Positions 9,336-18,785 of a stretch of 64,000 nt of DNA are shown in pieces. The DNA is taken from assembly GCA_003667245.1 (NCBI GenBank), contig RCNN01000097.1:1-64000 (forward strand). Reading direction: 5' to 3'. This stretch comes from Heterostelium multicystogenum (lineage: Eukaryota; Evosea; Eumycetozoa; Acytosteliales; Acytosteliaceae). Each line of letters opens with the position of its first letter. Position 1 is the first letter of the stretch. A program made the position numbers and the translations under genes. Below the pieces are notes generated by a model that saw nothing but the letters and a program-made list of their open reading frames with translations, searched no databases and was not told the origin of the DNA.

Positions 9336-9433
9336 GGCAGTAGCTGTCCTTATGGCAGGATTCTGAAAGATTAATTTTACCCAAGGTGCCATGCCCACGA
9401 GACTGAAGGCAACTGTCCTGCGGAGTTGCCCCG

Positions 9434-10037
9434 ATGAAGCTGTATTTTTCCCCGAATGCCTGTTCCCTCGCCTCCCATATCGCGCTGCGGGAATTGGCCC
9501 TGCCGTTTGAATTGATTCGCGTCGACAACCAGAAAAAGCTCACGGCTGACGGTGATGATTTCCTGCAGATCAACCCCAAGGGCTATGTGGCCGCACTGCA
9601 ACTGGACAACGGCGAGGTACTGACCGAAGGTGCCGCCATCCTGCAATACCTGGCCGACCGTGTACCCGCAGCGGGCCTGGCGCCGGCCAATGGCAGCTGG
9701 GAGCGGGTGCGTTTGCAGGAGTGGCTGAACTATGTCTCCAGCGAGATTCATGGCGGGCTGGGAGTGTTGTTCAAGGACGCGATTCCCGATGAGGTGAAGG
9801 CGCTGTTCAAGGCCACGCTGTTCAAGCGCTTTGCGATTCTGGTGCAGACCCTGGAGCGCCAGGATTACCTGCTGGGCGCGCAGTACTCGGTGGCGGATGC
9901 GTACCTGTTTGTGGTGCTGCGCTGGGCGGGGTTGTTTGATATCGACTTGCAGCAGTGGCCGGCGTTGGCGAAGTTTTCAGCAGCGGGTCGGCGAGCGGCC
10001 GGCGGTGATTGCCGCCCTGGCCGCTGAAAATCCATGA
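9434..10037 (+). CDS. Glutathione S-transferase (C-terminal frameshift)
   Basis: Thioredoxin-like N-domain of the beta class: MKLYFSPNACSLASHIALRE, with the Cys of NACS at position 10 where beta-class GSTs such as GstA/GstB keep their catalytic Cys, then NPKGYVAALQLDNGEVLTEG and AAILQYLADR. The C-domain includes LNYVSSEIHGGLGVLF and QDYLLGAQYSVADAYLFVVL. One indel near 9980 shifts the end; the corrected C-terminus reads QQRVGERPAVIAALAAENP, stopping at 10037 (~200 residues). Divergent from the LysR gene at 9335 and probably under its control. Confidence 0.88.
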
Positions 10038-10055
10038 CCTGAAATGCGATCAACC

Positions 10056-10127
10056 TGTAGGAGCTGGCTTGCCTGCGATAGCGATGGTGAATCCAACATC
10101 GCTATCGCAGGCAAGCCAGCTCCCACA
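10056..10127. repeat. REPIN, GGAGCTGGCTTGCCTGCGAT type
   Basis: Inverted pair: TGTAGGAGCTGGCTTGCCTG...CAGGCAAGCCAGCTCCCACA, with GCGATAGCGATG also paired. This second REP class recurs at 17731, 25477, 38424 and, as a variant, 62767. Confidence 0.9.
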
Positions 10128-10143
10128 TTGGGTCTTCATTGGT

Positions 10144-11539
10144 TTAGAGAATGGGTTTCAAGCCATCGTTTTCGATGAATGCGCTTAACGCCAACACATC
10201 CACCGACCCCGAACGATCCTGATCCAGGTGCGCCACCTCGCGGCGCACCGCCTGATGAATACGCCGGGTGCCCTGCCCCAGTTGAACCGTGCCGCGCAGG
10301 TCTACCGCCTGCGCCGCCACGATCAACTCAATGCTGCCCAGCCACACCACGCGCTGCACCAGTTGCCGGGTTTTCTCGACCACCGCCAGCGCCTGCCCCG
10401 CATAATCTTCCACGCGATCAGCCACCGGCACGCTCACCGCCGGGATTCGGATTGGCCAAGTGCCCGATCTCCGCCACCAACGCCGAACCGGTGCGCTGCA
10501 AGGCGGCCATGCCCACGTGGCCGGGCTGGTTGATCAGAAAGCGCGGCAGTTCACTGGAAGCCGGCGACAGCAACTTGGCAATCCGCTCGGCGCTGCACAC
10601 CGCCACGCGGCTCAATGCCAGGCCCAAGCCTTCGGCCGCCAGCGCGAGATGGGTGCTGTCGAAATTGGCCGTGGCCAGCACCAACACGTCTTCGCTGATC
10701 AACGCCGGATTGTCCGCGCCGCTGGCCAGTTCCAGTTCGATCAACTCGCGTAACGCCTGCACTGCCTGTTGTGCCGCGCCTTGAACCACCGTGGCACAGC
10801 GAAAGCTCAGCGGGTCCTGTAGCCGACGCGGGTTATCGGCCAATTCGCCGCCCGCCAGCAATTCCAGCAACGTCGCTGATTGCCCGCTTTGCCCCGGCGC
10901 CGGGCGCAACCGTGAAGCCCAAGGCTGGAACGGACTGAGGTTGGCCCGATAGCCTTCACACGACAACGCCAGCCCCGCCAACACGGCCTGCAATGCCTGT
11001 TCGGCCTCGGCCACCAGCAACGCGCCAAGGCCGATGCTCGCGGAGTTGGCCGACACCAGCGCCAGGCCATCCTTGCCCGTCAATGGCACGTTCAGCGCCA
11101 GACTCAAATGCGCCAACGGCGCCAGGTCGCTCTCACCCAGCGAGCCGAGCAACGGCACCGCGGGCTCCATGCCGCAGTTGAGTAACGCCAACAGCGCCTG
11201 CGCTGCACCCGGCGAAATACCCGAACGCCCCTGGGCCAACCCCGCCAAGCGGGCTGCGGTGATCGCGCGTAATTCCTCACGCGTGGCCAGGCGGCCAACG
11301 CCCACCGCACGCCCCAAAGGAATGTTTGCCTGTTCCGGCGCGACCTGCGTATCCACCGCCGCACCGAGGCCGGTGGTCACCCCGTAAATCGGCGTGCCTT
11401 CAGCCACCAGGCGCAGCAACAGTCGATGCCCTTCGTCGATACGTTGGCGCGCCGCATCGCTGAAGTCAGCCGGTGCGTCTTGGCGGGCAATCGACAGCAA
11501 ATCCTCAATCGTCAAACCGGCGGGATCGAAGTGAATCAT
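10144..11539 (-). CDS. Histidine ammonia-lyase-like protein without the MIO motif (one frameshift)
   Basis: Belongs to the aromatic amino-acid lyase/HAL family by IYGVTTGLGAAVDTQV near residue 57, the GSLG..DLAPLAHLSLAL segment, QDPLSFRCATVVQGAAQQAV, ATANFDSTHLALAAE and RVEDYAGQALAV. Canonical HAL has GASGDL, whose Ala-Ser-Gly cyclises to the MIO electrophile. Here the sequence is GESDL: Ala is Glu and one residue is missing, in frame, so MIO cannot form in the usual way. Other usual residues also differ: His of LSHAAGVG is Arg (LGRAVGVG), Asn of LALLNG is Ser (LALVSAN), Tyr of QDPYS is Leu. It is either a non-MIO lyase or a non-catalytic homologue. One indel near 10437. Starts inside the stop of the upstream cyclodeaminase (ATGA overlap), so translationally coupled. 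~465 residues. Confidence 0.85.
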
Positions 11540-12540
11540 GCCCAGCGCAACCGCTGGCCGATCCCCAGGCGTCTGGATTTTTCCAGCAGTGCGTGGCCCA
11601 GGGCGATATCGCTGAGGCTCAAGCCACGGTGCCAGAACAGGATGGTTTCCTCGGGGGTTTCCCGGCCGGTCTTCAAGCCGGCGACGATCTGCCCCAACTC
11701 GGCATGCAAGGTCTCGGCGCTGAGTTTTCCGGCGTCGACATGGGCGCGCAATGCGCCGAACATCCCGCCCTTGCACTGGCCCCAGTCGTCCACCACCAGC
11801 TTGTGCATGATGTCGGTCAACGACAGTTCCACCGCGCTCATGGTGCCGTAGGGCACGACGAAGGCACCGGGCTTGATCCACTCGGTGTGCAGCAACGGTT
11901 GCGGCTGATCCAGGCGTGAAGCTTCCACCACGATGTCGGCGCCGCGCACCGTGGACTCCCAGTCGTCGGTGACAATCACCGGCTTGCCGAGGTCGCGGCG
12001 CAGGCGTTCGGCGAAGGCTTCGCGGCTTTCACTGCGGCGCGAGTGCACGCGGATTTCGTCGAAGTCGAACAGGTGGTCCAGCAGCCGCACGTTCCAATAC
12101 GCCGTGCCACGGGCACCGATGTGCGCGAGGATTTTGCTATCGGGCCGGGCCAGGTATTTGGCACCGATGGCGGTGACGGCGCCGGTGCGCATGTCGGTAA
12201 TCGCCGAGGCGTCGAGGATGGCCTTGGGGATGCCGGTGGCCGGGTCCAGCAGGTTGAGAATCGCCAGTTCCGAGGGCAGGCCCTTGCGGTAGTTATCGAC
12301 AAAGTCGCCCACCACCTTGACCCCGGCGTAGCCGATTGCGCCGCCCAATACACCGCGCAGCACGTTGAAGTGGCCGTTGATTTCACCGCCGGGAATCAGG
12401 TGCATGCGCGGCTCGATCACCGCCTCGCTGCGGCCCTGGATCGCCAGGCTGGATTCGATGGCGTTGAGGATTTCGTCGTTGGTCAGGGCCAGTTCGTCGA
12501 TGTCCAGGCCGTTGAGGAAGTCGATGTAGATCGGTTGCAT
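11536..12540 (-). CDS. Ornithine cyclodeaminase/mu-crystallin-family protein
   Basis: Intact 334-residue frame. Family marks include IEPRMHLIPGGEINGHFNVL, GAIGYAGVKVVGDFVDNYRK, DASAITDMRTGAVTAIGAKY and the dinucleotide-binding segment HIGARGTAYWNVRLLDHLF, plus ADIVVEASRLDQPQPLLHTE and the Asp-rich VVDDWGQCKGG. Members deaminate and cyclise ornithine to proline, or act as opine or imine dehydrogenases/reductases; sequence alone does not tell which. The next gene, the HAL-like protein, overlaps its stop by four bases, so the two are very likely made together and act on the same compound. Upstream, beyond a repeat cluster, lie two binding-protein genes on the same strand. Confidence 0.9.
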   Translation of the reverse strand: MQPIYIDFLNGLDIDELALTNDEILNAIESSLAIQGRSEAVIEPRMHLIPGGEINGHFNVLRGVLGGAIGYAGVKVVGDFVDNYRKGLPSELAILNLLDPATGIPKAILDASAITDMRTGAVTAIGAKYLARPDSKILAHIGARGTAYWNVRLLDHLFDFDEIRVHSRRSESREAFAERLRRDLGKPVIVTDDWESTVRGADIVVEASRLDQPQPLLHTEWIKPGAFVVPYGTMSAVELSLTDIMHKLVVDDWGQCKGGMFGALRAHVDAGKLSAETLHAELGQIVAGLKTGRETPEETILFWHRGLSLSDIALGHALLEKSRRLGIGQRLRWA

Positions 12541-12592
12541 GGTCTGCTCACTGATGGGTTGCGAAGGTCGATGCTGAAGATGCTTTTATGGG

Positions 12593-12862
12593 GTGAGGGA
12601 GCTTGTTGTGGTGAGGAGCTTGTTGTGGTGAGGAGCCTGTTGTGGCGAGGAGCTTGTTGTAGAGAGGGAGCTTGCTGTGGCGAGGGAGCTTGCTCCCGCT
12701 GGAGTGCGCAGCGCTCCCGCTTTTTTTGGGGCCGCTACGCAGCCCAGCGGGAGCAAGCTCCCTCGCCACAGCAAGCTCCCTCGCCACAACAGCTCTTTCC
12801 CTAAAGCAAGCTCCCCTGCCACAGCAAGCTCCCTCCCTACAGCAAGCTCCCTTGCCACAGGG
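12593..12862. repeat. Expanded REPIN: mirrored tandem arrays around a central hairpin
   Basis: The centre (about 12677-12779) is a REPIN of the GTGGCGAGGGAGCTTGCTCC type like the one at 14844. On the left, five further degenerate 15-18 base units (GTGGTGAGGAGCTTGTT and similar) run in tandem; on the right, five units of the reverse complement (AGCAAGCTCCCTCGCCAC and similar) do the same. The whole 270 bases fold into one giant imperfect hairpin. It fills the gap between the binding-protein gene and the cyclodeaminase gene. Confidence 0.85.
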
Positions 12863-12868
12863 ATAAAG

Positions 12869-13796
12869 TTATGGGGCCTTGAACACAACCTGCTGCACAT
12901 CGACCTTTTTCGGGATCAGGCCGTTGGCAAAAAACGCGTCGGCCGTACGTTGCTGGTTGGCGATATCCACCGCTTCCAATGGCCGGCTCGGCGTCGGCGA
13001 GCGGTGCTGGAAGTAACTCTCCACCACCGCCGGCTGCAAGCCCAATGTCTTGGCCATCAGCGCGACGCTTTCGTCATGCTGGTCCAGCGACAACCGCTGC
13101 GCCTGGGCAAACACCTTGAGAATCGCCGCAATCGCCTGCGGGTGCTGCTTGGCAAACGGCCCGCTGGCGATGAAGAAACTGCCCGCCGGGTTCAGCCCCT
13201 GGCCATCCCCCAGCACCTTCGCCGAACCGTCCACCACGGCCGCCGAGTAGTACGGGTCCCACACCACCCAGGCGTCGACCTTGCCTTGTTCAAACGCGGC
13301 ACGGCCGTCGGAGGGCGACAGGTACACCAGGTTCACGTCCTTCCACTGCAAGCCGGCACGCAACAAACTTTTGAGGAACAGGTTGTGGGCGCTGGAACCC
13401 TTGAGCAACGCCACGCGCTTGCCCTTGAGTTCGGCCACGCTTTGCACGGTGCTGTCCTTGGGCAGCAAGATGGCTTCGGTGCGCCCGTCATTGGGCTCGA
13501 CGCCGATGTAGCGAATGTCGATGCCGGCAGCCTGGGCGAAGATCGGCGGGATGTCGCCGATATTGCCGATGTCGATGCTGCCCGCCATTTAGGGCTTCGA
13601 TCAGCGGCGGGCCGCCGAGGAATTCGATCCACTCGACCTTGGTGCCCGGCAACCCTTGCTCGAACAGGTGATGCTCACGGGCGAGCACCATGCTCACCGA
13701 GCTTTTCTGGTAGCCGACGCGCAGGGTGGCCGGTTCTGCCGCCAGCAGCGGCCCGGCGCACAGTGCCAGCAGTGTGGCTGCGATGAACTTGCGCAT
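12869..13796 (-). CDS. ABC transporter substrate-binding protein, aliphatic-sulfonate (SsuA) type (one frameshift)
   Basis: Exported binding protein: signal peptide MRKFIAATLLALCAGPLLAA, then LRVGYQKSSVSMVLAREHHL and LPGTKVEWIEFLGGPPLIEA, the typical start of SsuA/TauA-like proteins, then GSIDIGNIGDIPPIFAQAAG, DGRAAFEQGKVDAWVVWDPY and NPAGSFFIASGPFAKQHP. One indel near 13588. About 308 residues. Its start codon overlaps the stop of the betaine-type binding protein (TGATG), so they are translationally coupled. No ABC permease or ATPase is encoded nearby; it must work with a transporter elsewhere or serve another role. The ligand (sulfonate, nitrogen base or other) cannot be read from sequence. 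Confidence 0.85.
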
Positions 13797-14808
13797 CAGA
13801 GACTCTCCTTGACCTTGGCCGCGACGTCCGCCGGCACCCACTGCTGCCAGACCTGCGGCTGTTCTTTCAGGAACGCTTCGGCCACCTGGCGCGGCGCGGT
13901 GCGTTTCTCGGCCATTTGCGCGAGGATGCCGTTGAGCAGGTCAATCGGCAGGTCGACTTTTTCAAAGAACGTCACCAGTTGCGGGTACTGCGCCTTGAAC
14001 GGCGCCGACACGCCAATCGCCAGGTGCGCTGGCATCGAACGAGTACCGATGGGGTGCGGGTTGTTGGCGTCGGCCAGGGTCTTCCAGGCTTCGGCGTTGA
14101 ACGGTGGTTCTTCCAGTTTGATCAACTTGAAGCGCCCAGCAGTGGCGTCGGCGACCAGTAGTAGAACAGCACCGGCTTGCCGCGACGGATCGAGGATGCA
14201 ACCTCGGCATCCAGCGCCGCGCCGGAACCGGTGCGGAAGTTGACGTAGGTGTCGGTCAGGCCATAGGCCTTGAGCTTCTGGCTGTTGACGATCTCCGAGG
14301 TCCAGCCGGTGGGGCTGTTGAGGAAGCGCCCACGGGTCGGGTCTTCGGGGTCGCGGAACACGTCTTTGTAGCGGGCCAGGTCGGCGACGGATTTAAGCTC
14401 CGGGGCCAGGGGTTTGATGCCGCGTTCGGCGTCGCCCTTGATCACGTATTCCGGCACCCACCAACCTTCGGTGGCGCCTTTGACGGTGTCGCCCAGGCCG
14501 AACACCTTGCCTTCGCTTTCGGCCTTGACCCAAGCCGGACTGCGCCCGGCCCACTCTTCGCCGATCACCTGGATATCGTCCTTGGCCAGGGCGGCCTCCA
14601 GGCTCACGGTGCTGCCGGGCAAGGTGTCGGTGGGCAGGCCGTAGCCTTTCTCGACGATCAGGCGCAGCACTTCGGTGATCAGGCTGCCGCTTTCCCAGGT
14701 GATGTCACCGAAGTGGATCGGTTTGGCAGGTTCGGCGGCCGTGGCTGATTGTGCCAGGACGGTGAGTGCCAATAGCGAGCCACCGAGCAGGTTCTTGATT
14801 GTTTTCAT
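13796..14808 (-). CDS. Glycine-betaine-type (OpuAC/ProX) substrate-binding protein (one frameshift)
   Basis: Periplasmic binding protein with signal peptide MKTIKNLLGGSLLALTVLAQ SATAAEP. The OpuAC fold shows in IHFGDITWESGSLITEVLRL, YGLPTDTLPGSTVSLEAALA, VIGEEWAGRSPAW, FLNSPTGWTSEIVNSQKLKA and RGKPVLFYYWSPT; after an indel near 14140 it continues KLIKLEEPPFNAEAWKTLAD and ends AAKVKESL. Aromatic residues in these segments would cage a quaternary amine in the family. About 337 residues. First gene after the TonB receptor and coupled to the SsuA-type gene downstream. As with that gene, no permease or ATPase is adjacent. Confidence 0.85.
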
Positions 14809-14843
14809 GTGTTACCTCGTGGTGATTCCATGAAGAGTGCTCT

Positions 14844-14938
14844 TGTGGCGAGGGAGCTTGCTCCCGCTGGACTGCGCAGCAGGCCCAAAGTGCTTGGGGC
14901 CGCTACGCGCCCCAGCGGGAGCAAGCTCCCTCGCCACA
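14844..14938. repeat. REPIN, GTGGCGAGGGAGCTTGCTCC type
   Basis: Inverted pair TGTGGCGAGGGAGCTTGCTC...GAGCAAGCTCCCTCGCCACA with CCGCTGG/CCAGCGG also paired and a GGGGCCGC-containing loop. Same class as the core of the expanded element at 12593. Confidence 0.9.
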
Positions 14939-14954
14939 GGTTTTGCATCAGGGT

Positions 14955-17594
14955 TTAAAAGTCATAACTGAGCCGCGTGTAGTAAAACGCCCCTTCCGGC
15001 GCCGTCGGCGACAGGTAGCTGTATTGCTGGCCCGGGGTCTGGCGCAAACGGGTGTTGTAGTCGTCAGGCTTGCTGTCGAACAGGTTGTTGACGCCCACCG
15101 ACACCCGCAGTTGTTTGGTGAAGGCGTAGTTCACGTCCAGGTCGGTGGTCCATTGCGCGCCGAAGGTCTGGTCGTACTGGGCGTTGGCTTCGCTGGAGGC
15201 GTATTTGCGGTACTTGCCGTAACGGGTTTCGTTGAGGGCGATGGTCCATTGGTTGAGTTTGTGGACCGCGCCAAACACCAGCTTGTCTTCCGGGTAACCG
15301 TGCTCCAGGAAGCCACGGGATTCACGGGTCAGCACTTCGAAGCCGTTGGGGTTTTCGTGGACCTTTTCGATAGTGGTGCGGGCCTTGGTGTAGCCCGCCG
15401 ACAGGTTCAGGTTGCCGAACTGCTCAAGGTCCAGGTTGTACTTGCCCACGATGTCGACGCCGCGGGTGCGGGTGTCGGCGGCGTTGGTCATGAACTGCGC
15501 CCAGGAGTACTGGCCGTAGCCGGCGTCCTTGAGGATCTGCTCGGCCAGCGGCCCGGAAATACCACCGCTGAACAGCAGGCGGTCACGAATCGAAATCTGG
15601 TAGGCGTCGATGGTCAGCGAGGCCTGGTCGGTTGGGCGCAGCACCAGGCCCAGGGAGAAGTTGGTGGACTTCTCGGGCTTCAGCGGTTGCGCACCGAGGG
15701 CACGGGCGGCCGGGTTGTCGGCCGGCAGCATGCGGGTCAGCACCGGGTTGCCGTTGGCGTCGAGGTTGGTGGTGGTGGTCCAGGAGGTGCCGATCTGGCC
15801 CAGGCTGGGCGCGTGGTAGGCATTGTTGACCGTGGCCCGCAGGCCGACTTTCGGGGTGAAGTCATAGCGCGCCGAGAGTTTGCCGGTGGTGGCTGAACCG
15901 AAGTCCGAGTAGTGCTCGGTACGCCCGGCAATGCCCACCTGGAGCTTGTCGGTGACCTGGTTTTCCAGGCCGAAATACACGCCGCCCACATCACGCTTGA
16001 AGGTGCCGGCGTCGTCCGGGGTCAGGCCCGAAGCCTGCACCGCGCCAACCTGCACGCCGTCGATGCCACCGTAGGAATAGGAATCGTAGTCGCCGGCCTC
16101 CAGCCGGTATTGCTCATGCCGGTAGGCGACGCCCGCCGACACGGTGAGTGGATGGCTCGACCAGTCGACGTTCAGATCCTTGGCGTAATCCAGGGTGATG
16201 TTGGTCTGGTCGTTGACCAGGGTGGCGACGTTGAACTTGGTCGGGCTGTTGATCCCGTAGCTCGGGTTGACGGTGTTGAAAGCCAGTTCGTCGTGCTCGT
16301 CGCGGCCATAGGTGGCGCTCAAATCGAAGCGGCCGATGCTCTCGTCTTCATAGCGGGTGCCGACGGTGACGGCGCCGTCTTCATAGCGATAGCGGTATTT
16401 CGGGATGGTGCCGTTGGGGTAGATCCCGGCCACGTTGTTCGGGCTGCTGGCCAGCAGCGGCGGCGTGTTGTTTACCGAAGTGTCCTGGCCGAAGGTGGCG
16501 AAACTGTAGAGGCGCCATTGGTCGTTCAGGCCGATTTCGGCGTTGGCCGCCAGGTTGTATTTGTCGCGCCCGGCACCGCCCCAGCGCGGGTCTTGTACCT
16601 GGCCGTCGGCGACGTATTTGTCGCCGATGTCATCGGGTTTGTTGTTCAGGGTGTTGAAGCTCAGGGTCAGGAAACCATCCCCCGGCAAGCCGATGCCGTA
16701 CCAGCCATCGGTGGTTTTGCTGAAGCCGTCGCCCTGGGCGTATTTGCCCAGTTGGGTGTTGATGCCGCCACCGCTGTCGCGCTCCTTGAGCACGATGTTG
16801 ACCACCCCCGCCACCGCGTCCGAACCGTATTGCGCCGAGGCACCGTCGCGCAGCACTTCGACGTGGTCGATGGCGCTGATGGGGATCATGTCGAGGTCCA
16901 CCGGCTGCGCGCCAATGAACGGCACGCCACCGGAAATGTTCACCACCGCCGAGGTGTGCCGGCGCTTGCCGTTGATCAGCACCAGGGTCTGGTCCGGGGA
17001 CAAGCCGCGCAGGGAGGCGCCTTTCGGATCCTGGCCGCGGGTGGCGCTGTTGTTCTGCGGAAAGTTGAACGAGGGCAGCAGTTGGAACAGCGCCTGGTTG
17101 AGGCTGGTGGCGCCGGTTTGCTTGAGTTCTTCGGCGTTGATCACATCCACCGGGGCGCTGCTGGTCAGGGCCGTGGCGTCGCTGCGACGGGTACCGATGG
17201 CGACCACACGGTCGAGGGTCGGCGCCTGGGCTTCGGCGGTTTGCGCCTTGATGCTGTTGCTGGCAGGCGCGACTTTGGCGCCTTCCTTGATGATGAATGC
17301 ACCGTCCGGGCTGACCTGGACTTGCAGGCCGGTGCCCTTGAGCGCGGCGTCTACCGCCTGTTGCGCCGACAGCGAACCGTCGACCCGCGCCGAGGAATAG
17401 TTGCCCAATTGTGGCGTGAAGGAAATCACCTGGCCGCTCTGGCGGCTGATGTTCAGCAGCACTTCATCCAGCGGGCCGGGCGCGATGTGGTAGACCTGGC
17501 GCGCCTCTTCGGCGCTGGCAGCGAAAGACAGGAACAGACTGGCCAACGGCACCAGGGCAAAGGTTCGAAGCGGTGTACGGTTGAATGGGCTCAC
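14955..17594 (-). CDS. TonB-dependent outer-membrane receptor with N-terminal signalling (STN) domain
   Basis: Intact 879-residue receptor. Order: signal peptide (TFALVPLASLFLSFAASAEE), STN signalling domain (VYHIAPGPLDEVLLNISRQS, QAVDAALKGTGLQVQVSPDG), a linker, the plug (TSSAPVDVINAEELKQTGAT, LRGLSPDQTLVLINGKRRHT, HVEVLRDGASAQYGSDAVAG, VVNIVLKERD) and the beta-barrel ending ...FYYTRLSYDF with a terminal Phe. The STN domain is what FecA-type receptors use to signal to a FecR-like partner, and fecR/fecI genes lie just upstream on the same strand. The start is taken as GTG at 17594 (a GGGGGAG ribosome site precedes it) because it places the signal peptide at the N-terminus; an open frame continues upstream to 17858. 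Ligand unknown; the neighbours hint at a nitrogen-rich compound rather than a classic siderophore. Confidence 0.92.
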   Translation of the reverse strand: MSPFNRTPLRTFALVPLASLFLSFAASAEEARQVYHIAPGPLDEVLLNISRQSGQVISFTPQLGNYSSARVDGSLSAQQAVDAALKGTGLQVQVSPDGAFIIKEGAKVAPASNSIKAQTAEAQAPTLDRVVAIGTRRSDATALTSSAPVDVINAEELKQTGATSLNQALFQLLPSFNFPQNNSATRGQDPKGASLRGLSPDQTLVLINGKRRHTSAVVNISGGVPFIGAQPVDLDMIPISAIDHVEVLRDGASAQYGSDAVAGVVNIVLKERDSGGGINTQLGKYAQGDGFSKTTDGWYGIGLPGDGFLTLSFNTLNNKPDDIGDKYVADGQVQDPRWGGAGRDKYNLAANAEIGLNDQWRLYSFATFGQDTSVNNTPPLLASSPNNVAGIYPNGTIPKYRYRYEDGAVTVGTRYEDESIGRFDLSATYGRDEHDELAFNTVNPSYGINSPTKFNVATLVNDQTNITLDYAKDLNVDWSSHPLTVSAGVAYRHEQYRLEAGDYDSYSYGGIDGVQVGAVQASGLTPDDAGTFKRDVGGVYFGLENQVTDKLQVGIAGRTEHYSDFGSATTGKLSARYDFTPKVGLRATVNNAYHAPSLGQIGTSWTTTTNLDANGNPVLTRMLPADNPAARALGAQPLKPEKSTNFSLGLVLRPTDQASLTIDAYQISIRDRLLFSGGISGPLAEQILKDAGYGQYSWAQFMTNAADTRTRGVDIVGKYNLDLEQFGNLNLSAGYTKARTTIEKVHENPNGFEVLTRESRGFLEHGYPEDKLVFGAVHKLNQWTIALNETRYGKYRKYASSEANAQYDQTFGAQWTTDLDVNYAFTKQLRVSVGVNNLFDSKPDDYNTRLRQTPGQQYSYLSPTAPEGAFYYTRLSYDF

Positions 17595-17730
17595 GTTGGC
17601 TCCCCCCAAGGAAACTCCTGAGCGCTGCTCCCCGCAGCGCTTACGGGAGTGATGTGGGATGGCCGGGGGAAAACTTGCAGATCGTTTGGTTATGTCGATA
17701 GAACCGACATTCGGAAACGACGCGGTCAAC

Positions 17731-17827
17731 TGTGGGAGCTGTCGAGCTTTAGCGAGGCTGCGATGGTATCGCTGCGGTACATCTGAGAGGCCGAGGTGCT
17801 CGCATCGCAGGCAAGCCAGCTCCCACA
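17731..17827. repeat. Hybrid REPIN between receptor and fecR genes
   Basis: The right arm is the common GGCAAGCCAGCTCCCACA type; the left arm, TGTGGGAGCTGTCGAGCTTT then AGCGAGGCTGCGAT, is a different REP variant. The ends pair (TGTGGGAGCT/AGCTCCCACA), as do parts of the GCGATG regions, but the middle of the arms does not. Confidence 0.75.
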
Positions 17828-17847
17828 TTGACCGAGGTGAACCGTTT

Positions 17848-18785
17848 TCAGGTGGCACTGACGGTCACCCACAACCCGGTCCGGCGGGTGATGTGGATCG
17901 GCAGGGTTGCGTGCCAGGGTGTCGAGGATCTGGTCGGGATTGTCGAGGCGGTACAGGCCGCTGACCCGCAACTCTGCCACCGCCGGATCGAGGCGCAGCA
18001 CACCGTTGTGATACGGGCGCAGTGCGTCGATCACTTCCACCAGCGGGCGGTCGCGCACTTGCAGGAAACCGTCGATCCACGCCGTCGCCCCCGAGGAACT
18101 GGCCAGCACCGGGCCGAAGCCGAAGCGGTCATAAGTCACCTCGTGCCCGGCCTCCAGTTGCAGGCGTTCACCGTTCTGGCCGTCGATCTCCAGGGCGCCG
18201 TTGAGCGCCACCACATGGCCCTGCCCTTCGCGCTCGCGCAGCAACAAGCGATTGCCCAAGGCATGCAGTCGAGCTTGATCGGTCTGAATGAAAAACGGTC
18301 GGTTGCTGTCCCTGGCAATCTTCACCAGCAAACTCGCCATCGCGCAGGCGCACCACGCGGTGTTGCGGGTCGAACTGGATGTCGGCGGCACTGCGGGCGT
18401 TGAGCAGTAACTCGCTGCCATCAGCCAGCGCTACAGTGCGCCGTTCGCCGGTGCCGGTGCGGATATCGGCGGTCAAATCCTCCACCACCGGCCGGGCCAG
18501 CCAACCGGCGCCCAGCATCAGACCAGCGCCCACCAGGGCACCGCGCAACACCGTGCGGCGGCTGGATGGCGCGTCCAGTGCCTGCTGCAATACCTTGCCG
18601 CTGACGCCTTGGGCCTGCGGAATTTGAAACACACCGAGGCGGGTTTCCAGTTGTTGGCACAAGGCTTCGTGACGCGGGTCTGCGGCGCGCCACTGATGGT
18701 AACGCTGCCAGTCGGCGGCACTCGCCTCGCCGGAGCGCAGCAACACCACCCAGCGAGTGGCGCTGTCGATCAGTTCGTCGCTCAT
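17848..18785 (-). CDS. FecR-like anti-sigma/sensor protein (frameshifted)
   Basis: Cytoplasmic-membrane regulator that relays the signal from the TonB receptor to its sigma factor. N-terminal FecR segment: DSATRWVVLLRSGEASAADW, RYHQWRAADPRHEALCQQLE. One membrane helix (VLRGALVGAGLMLGAGWLAR), then the periplasmic FecR domain: RTGTGERRTVALADGSELLL, NARSAADIQFDPQHRVVRLR, and after an indel near 18325 RPFFIQTDQARLHALGNRLL, HNGVLRLDPAVAELRVSGLY and LDNPDQILDTLAR. A second indel near 17910 lets the C-terminus read LPIHITRRTGLWVTVSAT. About 312 residues. Start overlaps the stop of the sigma-factor gene (ATGA), giving translational coupling. Confidence 0.88.

Noticed and set aside
10418..11881. Longer 487-codon start for the HAL-like protein at 11881
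   Set aside because: The extra N-terminal part overlaps the cyclodeaminase gene in another frame and has no family similarity; the ATG at 11539 overlaps the upstream stop as coupled genes do.
15912..17621. A 569-codon open frame on the plus strand opposite the TonB receptor
   Set aside because: It is the antisense shadow of a GC-rich gene; its product is Gly/Val/Gln-rich with no domain, while the minus strand gives a complete receptor.
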